A DNA stretch of 38,582 nucleotides from an uncultured Lachnospiraceae bacterium (GTDB taxonomy: Bacteria; Bacillota; Clostridia; Lachnospirales; Lachnospiraceae), in the NCBI GenBank assembly GCA_947576945.1, contig CANPTH010000040.1:1-38582 (forward strand), given 5' to 3'. Positions 35,073 through 38,582 of the stretch are shown piece by piece. Below the pieces are notes generated by a model, which saw only the letters and a program-made list of their open reading frames with translations, was not told where the DNA came from and searched no databases. How positions within the stretch are numbered: position 1 is the stretch's first letter; every line of letters begins with the position of its first letter. The position numbers were made by a program, and so were the translations under genes.

Positions 35073-35097
35073 AATTTGTGACGTTTCGGTATGGAGG
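35073..35097 (+). repeat. Leader module providing the Shine-Dalgarno of the second YesM-type kinase
   Basis: The sequence contains TTTGTGACGTTTCGGTATGG and ends in GGAGG, 5 nt before the kinase ATG. It is the plus-strand counterpart of the modules at 1938-1968 and 4883-4916 and resembles the last part of the four-hairpin leader at 4579-4731. Confidence 0.55.
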
Positions 35098-35102
35098 AAA
35101 GC

Positions 35103-36881
35103 ATGAAATCCCTACGCTCCCATTTACCCGCCAATATACAGGCTCATCTGCATCCGCATTCCCTTCGATTCCGCATTCTTCTGCTGCTGATGCTGCTGAT
35201 CTTCTTTTTCAGCACACTTGTCGCCTACAACAACTTTTCCGCCTTTTCTTTGCTGCGCAAAAATGTATACCGCAACACGGAAGACATGTTGATCTTATAC
35301 CAGGAGCATCTGGACAATACCCTGGAGCGCACAGAAACCTGGCTTTATACGATGGCGCTTGATAATACGACGCTTTTCACACTGAAAAATACGCCGTACA
35401 ACACCACCACCTGGTTCGGGGCACTGCATCAACTGCAGACAGATTTCAGAAATGCCATGAACATCTATACCGCAAACGGATTTTTCTGCTACCTGCCCGC
35501 CAGTGAACAGCTGGTCACCACCAGCAATCCGAAAGATACCCTGCCTTTCCGGCAGGCTGTTCTGGATGCCATCTCGCAGGAAAATCCGGACTTTTTCTCC
35601 TGGACACTGTTTCAGTCAGGAGATTCCTACTATCTGCTTCGCATCCTCTACATCGATAATGCCTATACGGGCGCCTGGGTCAGTCTGGACACGCTGCTTG
35701 ATTCCATGACCGGTAAGGAGAACAACTCCCGGCTCGTATTTTCCGATGCGAACGGTCATCTGTACCGCAGCGGCCAGCCGCTCCTTACCATCACGCCGCC
35801 CCGACAGCAGAAGGGAGCTCCCTATGCCCGCGAACAGATCGACGGCGAGAAAATGTTCGCCGTATCCCGCAAACTGAACAGCGGAGATTCCTATCTCACA
35901 CTGCTCGTTCCCTACACCGACATAAACAGCGCCAGCACCTCACTCTATACCGCACTGCTGATCGTCGGTTTCAGCTTCCTGATCATCTGGGGCATGCTTG
36001 TGCATCTCCTCAACCGGTGGATCTTAAAACCTGTTGCAGACCTGATCACCGGCATCAAACACTTACGCACCGGCGATCTGGAGACCCATATAACGGCCGG
36101 CGGACAGCTGGACGAATTCCAGAATATGACTACCGCCTTCAATGATATGGTCACACAGATTAAAGATCTAAAGATCGATGTGTATGAGAGGAAACTGCAG
36201 AGACAGAAACTGGAAGCCCAGTTTCTCAAACAGCAGATCACCCCGCACTTTCTGATCAACTGCCTGAATACGGCCTATCAGCTCACTGAGACCGACCATC
36301 CAGAACTTGCCAGAAAGATGCTGCGGGATTTAAGCCAGCACCTCCGCTATACCCTTTCTTCCGGACAGACTGTCACCCTCGGGGAAGAGTTGGATGTGGT
36401 ACGCAATTACGTGGAACTGTCGGGAATCCGTTATCCCGGCTGCCTGTCTCTGTCACTGAACTGCCCGGACGGCATCCTGCAGGCCAGTGCGATCCCGCTT
36501 CTGATCCTGAACTTTGTGGAGAATACCATTAAATATGAAGTCGTCATGGGACAGCTTTTGGAAATACATATCGAGATTTCCCATTATCTGCAGGATGATG
36601 AGAAGCGTCTTATCATCAGCATCTGGGATTCCGGCAAAGGATTTTCCGATAAAGTACTGGCCGAACTGCATAACATAGAAAATTATCTGGCCGTGGAAGA
36701 TTATCATATCGGCATCACCAACGTGCTGCTGCGGGCGAGATATGCTTTTGAAGATCCCGTCTTCTCCTTCCAAAACCGCCCAGGGGCCGGGGCCCAGATC
36801 GATATCGATCTGCCTTTCATTCCCTACCGGAAAATGGTCTTACCCCCCCCCACACCTGATCATAACTATCTGATAAACTAA
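35103..36881 (+). CDS. YesM/LytS-type sensor histidine kinase (second pair)
   Basis: A 592-aa kinase. Helix 1 (about 22-42), an external sensor domain (about 43-280), helix 2 (about 282-303), a HAMP domain (about 305-360), a His_kinase domain with QQITPHFLINCLN (H382), and a GHKL ATPase domain with NFVENTIKYEV and DSGKGFS. The last glycine box is divergent (IGITNVLLRARYAF). The start at 35103 follows GGAGGAAAGC; the ATG at 35091 inside GTATGGAGG is in frame but is part of the Shine-Dalgarno. Near the 3' end a run of nine C (36843-36851) encodes part of the tail. It is co-transcribed with the YesN-type gene 29 nt downstream. Confidence 0.92.
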   Translation: MKSLRSHLPANIQAHLHPHSLRFRILLLLMLLIFFFSTLVAYNNFSAFSLLRKNVYRNTEDMLILYQEHLDNTLERTETWLYTMALDNTTLFTLKNTPYNTTTWFGALHQLQTDFRNAMNIYTANGFFCYLPASEQLVTTSNPKDTLPFRQAVLDAISQENPDFFSWTLFQSGDSYYLLRILYIDNAYTGAWVSLDTLLDSMTGKENNSRLVFSDANGHLYRSGQPLLTITPPRQQKGAPYAREQIDGEKMFAVSRKLNSGDSYLTLLVPYTDINSASTSLYTALLIVGFSFLIIWGMLVHLLNRWILKPVADLITGIKHLRTGDLETHITAGGQLDEFQNMTTAFNDMVTQIKDLKIDVYERKLQRQKLEAQFLKQQITPHFLINCLNTAYQLTETDHPELARKMLRDLSQHLRYTLSSGQTVTLGEELDVVRNYVELSGIRYPGCLSLSLNCPDGILQASAIPLLILNFVENTIKYEVVMGQLLEIHIEISHYLQDDEKRLIISIWDSGKGFSDKVLAELHNIENYLAVEDYHIGITNVLLRARYAFEDPVFSFQNRPGAGAQIDIDLPFIPYRKMVLPPPTPDHNYLIN

Positions 36882-36910
36882 AGCCATCGTCTCTTGAAAG
36901 GAGTACCTGT

Positions 36911-38503
36911 ATGAACCTGCTCATAGTAGATGACGAATACTACAGTGTGGAAAGTATTAAACGCAAGCTGGAAACTAACCGCCCCGAGATCAATGAGATC
37001 TTCTGCGCTTATAATATCAGCCAGGCGCTGGACTGTTTCTCCGGTAATGAGATTGACATTATGGTGTGCGATATCGAAATGCCCGGCGGAAACGGGCTGG
37101 AACTGTTAAATGCCATCCGCAGCCGCAATCTGGATACCATATGCATCTTTCTCACCGCCTATGCCCGGTTTGAGTACATATCCAACGCTATGAAGCTTTC
37201 CAGCAGCGACTATCTTCTCAAACCCGTGGAGGACGAACAGCTCTACGCTGCCCTTGACAAAGCGCAGGAGCAGCTTCGCAAGCGCAAGCGGGACCAGCTC
37301 AACACCCTGTATGCCGGCTACTGGAAAGAGAGCGAACTTACCCTGATGGAGCAGTTCTGGCTGGATCTTTTTACCCACGCCGTATCCGCCAGTGCGGAGG
37401 ATATCCTGCTGGAGTTAAAATATCGCAAGCTGAACCCCGAACAGTCCGCTGACTCTTTCTTCCTCCTGATCATCCAGGCCGATCTTTCCGGTCTTTTTCC
37501 TACCGACCGGAGTTTGTATGAATTTGCACTTAAAAATATTCTGCGCGAATATTTTTACACCCGCCAGGAACTTCCCGTCACGGTGCGGATCACGGTGCAG
37601 TTCTTCGCTCTGCCCCTTCCTGCCGCCGGACGGACGCATGAAGGCATTACACAGTTATGCCGGCAGGCGCTGGATCATTTTGTGCCTCACTTTCCGGTCC
37701 CCTTTAATTTCTTCCTCTCCGGAGAAGCGCTGTCCATGCAGCGTCTTGCCTCTCAGTGTGAAGAGATGCTGCAGGCAGCCCACAGAAATGTATCCCACGA
37801 GAATCATGTATTTGACCTGTCCTGCATCTCTGCAGCGGAAGAAGACATAACGCGGCCGGCTCTTCCCGTCGATCGCTGGAGCGAATGCCTGCATACCGGA
37901 GAAACAGAACCGCTGCGCACGGAAGTGGCCGCCTGGCTGAACCAGCTCAGACACTCCGGCGGCGTCACCAGGGAATCGCTGACCGCCTTCTATTATGATT
38001 TCCTGCGGATCATACTTGGCAGCATAGACAAAGATCAGGAGGAAGCTTTTGTGTCACTGCATGACCAGCTGTCCAGACAGTCAGCCGATCAGGCCTGTTC
38101 CTCTTTCCGTATCCTGCAGGACCAGATCGCGGATATGCTCACAGTCTACGCACAGTGCCTGGAACAGGCACGCTTACAGGACAATGCCGTCAGCACCGTT
38201 AAATCCTATATAAGAAATCATCTCTATGAAGAATTGAACCGGGACTCTCTGGCTGCCATGGTCTATCTGAATCCGGACTATCTCTCCCACCTTTTTAAGC
38301 GGGAAACCGGCTTTTCCCTGACCAACTATATCATCGAGACCCGGATCCTGGAATCCAAACGCCTGCTCTCCAAGCGCGATATGAGCATTCAGGATATCGC
38401 TATCGCCTGCGGTTTCCAAAATATCTCTTACTTCTCCAGACAGTTCAAGCGGACCACCGGAATGACGCCGCGGGAATTTCGTAAGCTCGGTGCACCCAGA
38501 TGA
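36911..38503 (+). CDS. YesN-type response regulator (second pair)
   Basis: A 530-aa receiver/AraC protein. It has the acidic pocket in IVDDEY, phospho-site D54 in IMVCDIEMPGG, Lys in YLLKPV, a variable middle region, and a C-terminal AraC domain with MVYLNPDYLSHLFKRETG and IAIACGFQNISYFSRQFKR. The start at 36911 has GGAG 7 nt upstream. It is the last gene before the group II intron end. Candidate targets are the GH3 and lplA-like promoters at the other end of the window, which carry AraC-like paired repeats, or genes beyond the right edge; neither is proven. Confidence 0.94.
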   Translation: MNLLIVDDEYYSVESIKRKLETNRPEINEIFCAYNISQALDCFSGNEIDIMVCDIEMPGGNGLELLNAIRSRNLDTICIFLTAYARFEYISNAMKLSSSDYLLKPVEDEQLYAALDKAQEQLRKRKRDQLNTLYAGYWKESELTLMEQFWLDLFTHAVSASAEDILLELKYRKLNPEQSADSFFLLIIQADLSGLFPTDRSLYEFALKNILREYFYTRQELPVTVRITVQFFALPLPAAGRTHEGITQLCRQALDHFVPHFPVPFNFFLSGEALSMQRLASQCEEMLQAAHRNVSHENHVFDLSCISAAEEDITRPALPVDRWSECLHTGETEPLRTEVAAWLNQLRHSGGVTRESLTAFYYDFLRIILGSIDKDQEEAFVSLHDQLSRQSADQACSSFRILQDQIADMLTVYAQCLEQARLQDNAVSTVKSYIRNHLYEELNRDSLAAMVYLNPDYLSHLFKRETGFSLTNYIIETRILESKRLLSKRDMSIQDIAIACGFQNISYFSRQFKRTTGMTPREFRKLGAPR

Positions 38504-38532
38504 CAAAAAATGGGTTTACACTGTCGCAATTT

Positions 38533-38582
38533 GGTAAGTAGGTAAGTCCCTTACGGGGCTTACCCCTCTCAGAACCGGACGT
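38533..38582 (-). mobile_element. 3' end of a group II intron (domain V 3' strand and domain VI)
   Basis: On the minus strand the window edge reads ACGTCCGGTTCT, the 3' strand of a domain V hairpin. GAG and a domain VI hairpin follow: GGTAAG (38564-38559) pairs with CTTACC (38546-38541) around a CCC-GTAA-GGG tip. An unpaired A at 38539 is flanked by GAG/CTT pairing, as expected for the branch point, and the intron would end at about 38533-38534. The rest of the intron, including any reverse transcriptase gene, lies beyond the right edge. It is inserted about 30 nt after the YesN-type gene, in opposite orientation. Confidence 0.75.

Overview
The window looks like a piece of a gut Lachnospiraceae-type (Clostridia, Firmicutes) chromosome. 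The reasons are strong GGAGG-type ribosome binding sites, carbohydrate ABC operons that carry no ATPase gene, YesM/YesN-type two-component systems paired with them, an AgrC/AgrA-like pair, and tandem FtsX-type export ABC cassettes. This placement is an inference from gene content. No rRNA or tRNA gene and no CRISPR array was seen.

Layout. (1) 1-1.93 kb: an IS110/IS1111-family insertion sequence with a long non-coding 3' flank. (2) 1.98-7.5 kb, minus strand: an LplB-type sugar permease, an LplA-type lipoprotein and a GH3 beta-glycosidase with permuted domain order. The GH3 and lplA genes share a promoter architecture of paired direct repeats 21 bp apart, ending 26 nt before the -10. The usual second permease (LplC/YtcP) is absent and the IS sits where it would be expected. 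(3) 7.66-10.55 kb, minus strand: a terminator, an AAA-ATPase/PD-(D/E)XK protein, a PsiE-like membrane protein, and a 279-bp two-armed inverted-repeat element. (4) 10.6-17.6 kb, minus strand: two tandem ATPase + FtsX permease cassettes; the second has three 11-bp-phased operator-like repeats at its promoter. (5) 17.7-21.8 kb: a nuclease remnant, a small membrane protein, a divergent AgrC/AgrA-like pair without agrB/agrD, and a decayed LplA-like gene. (6) 21.9-22.8 kb: an alpha/beta-hydrolase gene with one in-frame amber codon. (7) 22.88-28.66 kb, minus strand: a sugar operon of binding protein, two permeases, a GH172 (DUF2961) enzyme and a second paralogous binding protein. It is divergent from its probable regulator, a YesM/YesN pair (28.87-32.27 kb). 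(8) 32.4-34.8 kb: a uracil-DNA-glycosylase-like gene convergent with an OmpR-type two-component system that has a MITE-like repeat in its leader. (9) 35.1-38.5 kb: a second YesM/YesN pair, followed by the 3' end (domains V/VI) of a minus-strand group II intron.

How it fits together. The core is two carbohydrate-uptake and hydrolysis modules with AraC-type two-component control. They probably energise import with a shared MsmX-like ATPase encoded elsewhere. Both intact binding-protein/permease junctions carry a strong stem-loop, which could favour binding-protein mRNA. The intergenic DNA is rich in small repeats. A recurring TTCGGAATGGAGG leader supplies the Shine-Dalgarno of several unrelated genes. 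I found no clear novel defence or biosynthetic system. The most original material is in the regulatory and repeat DNA.
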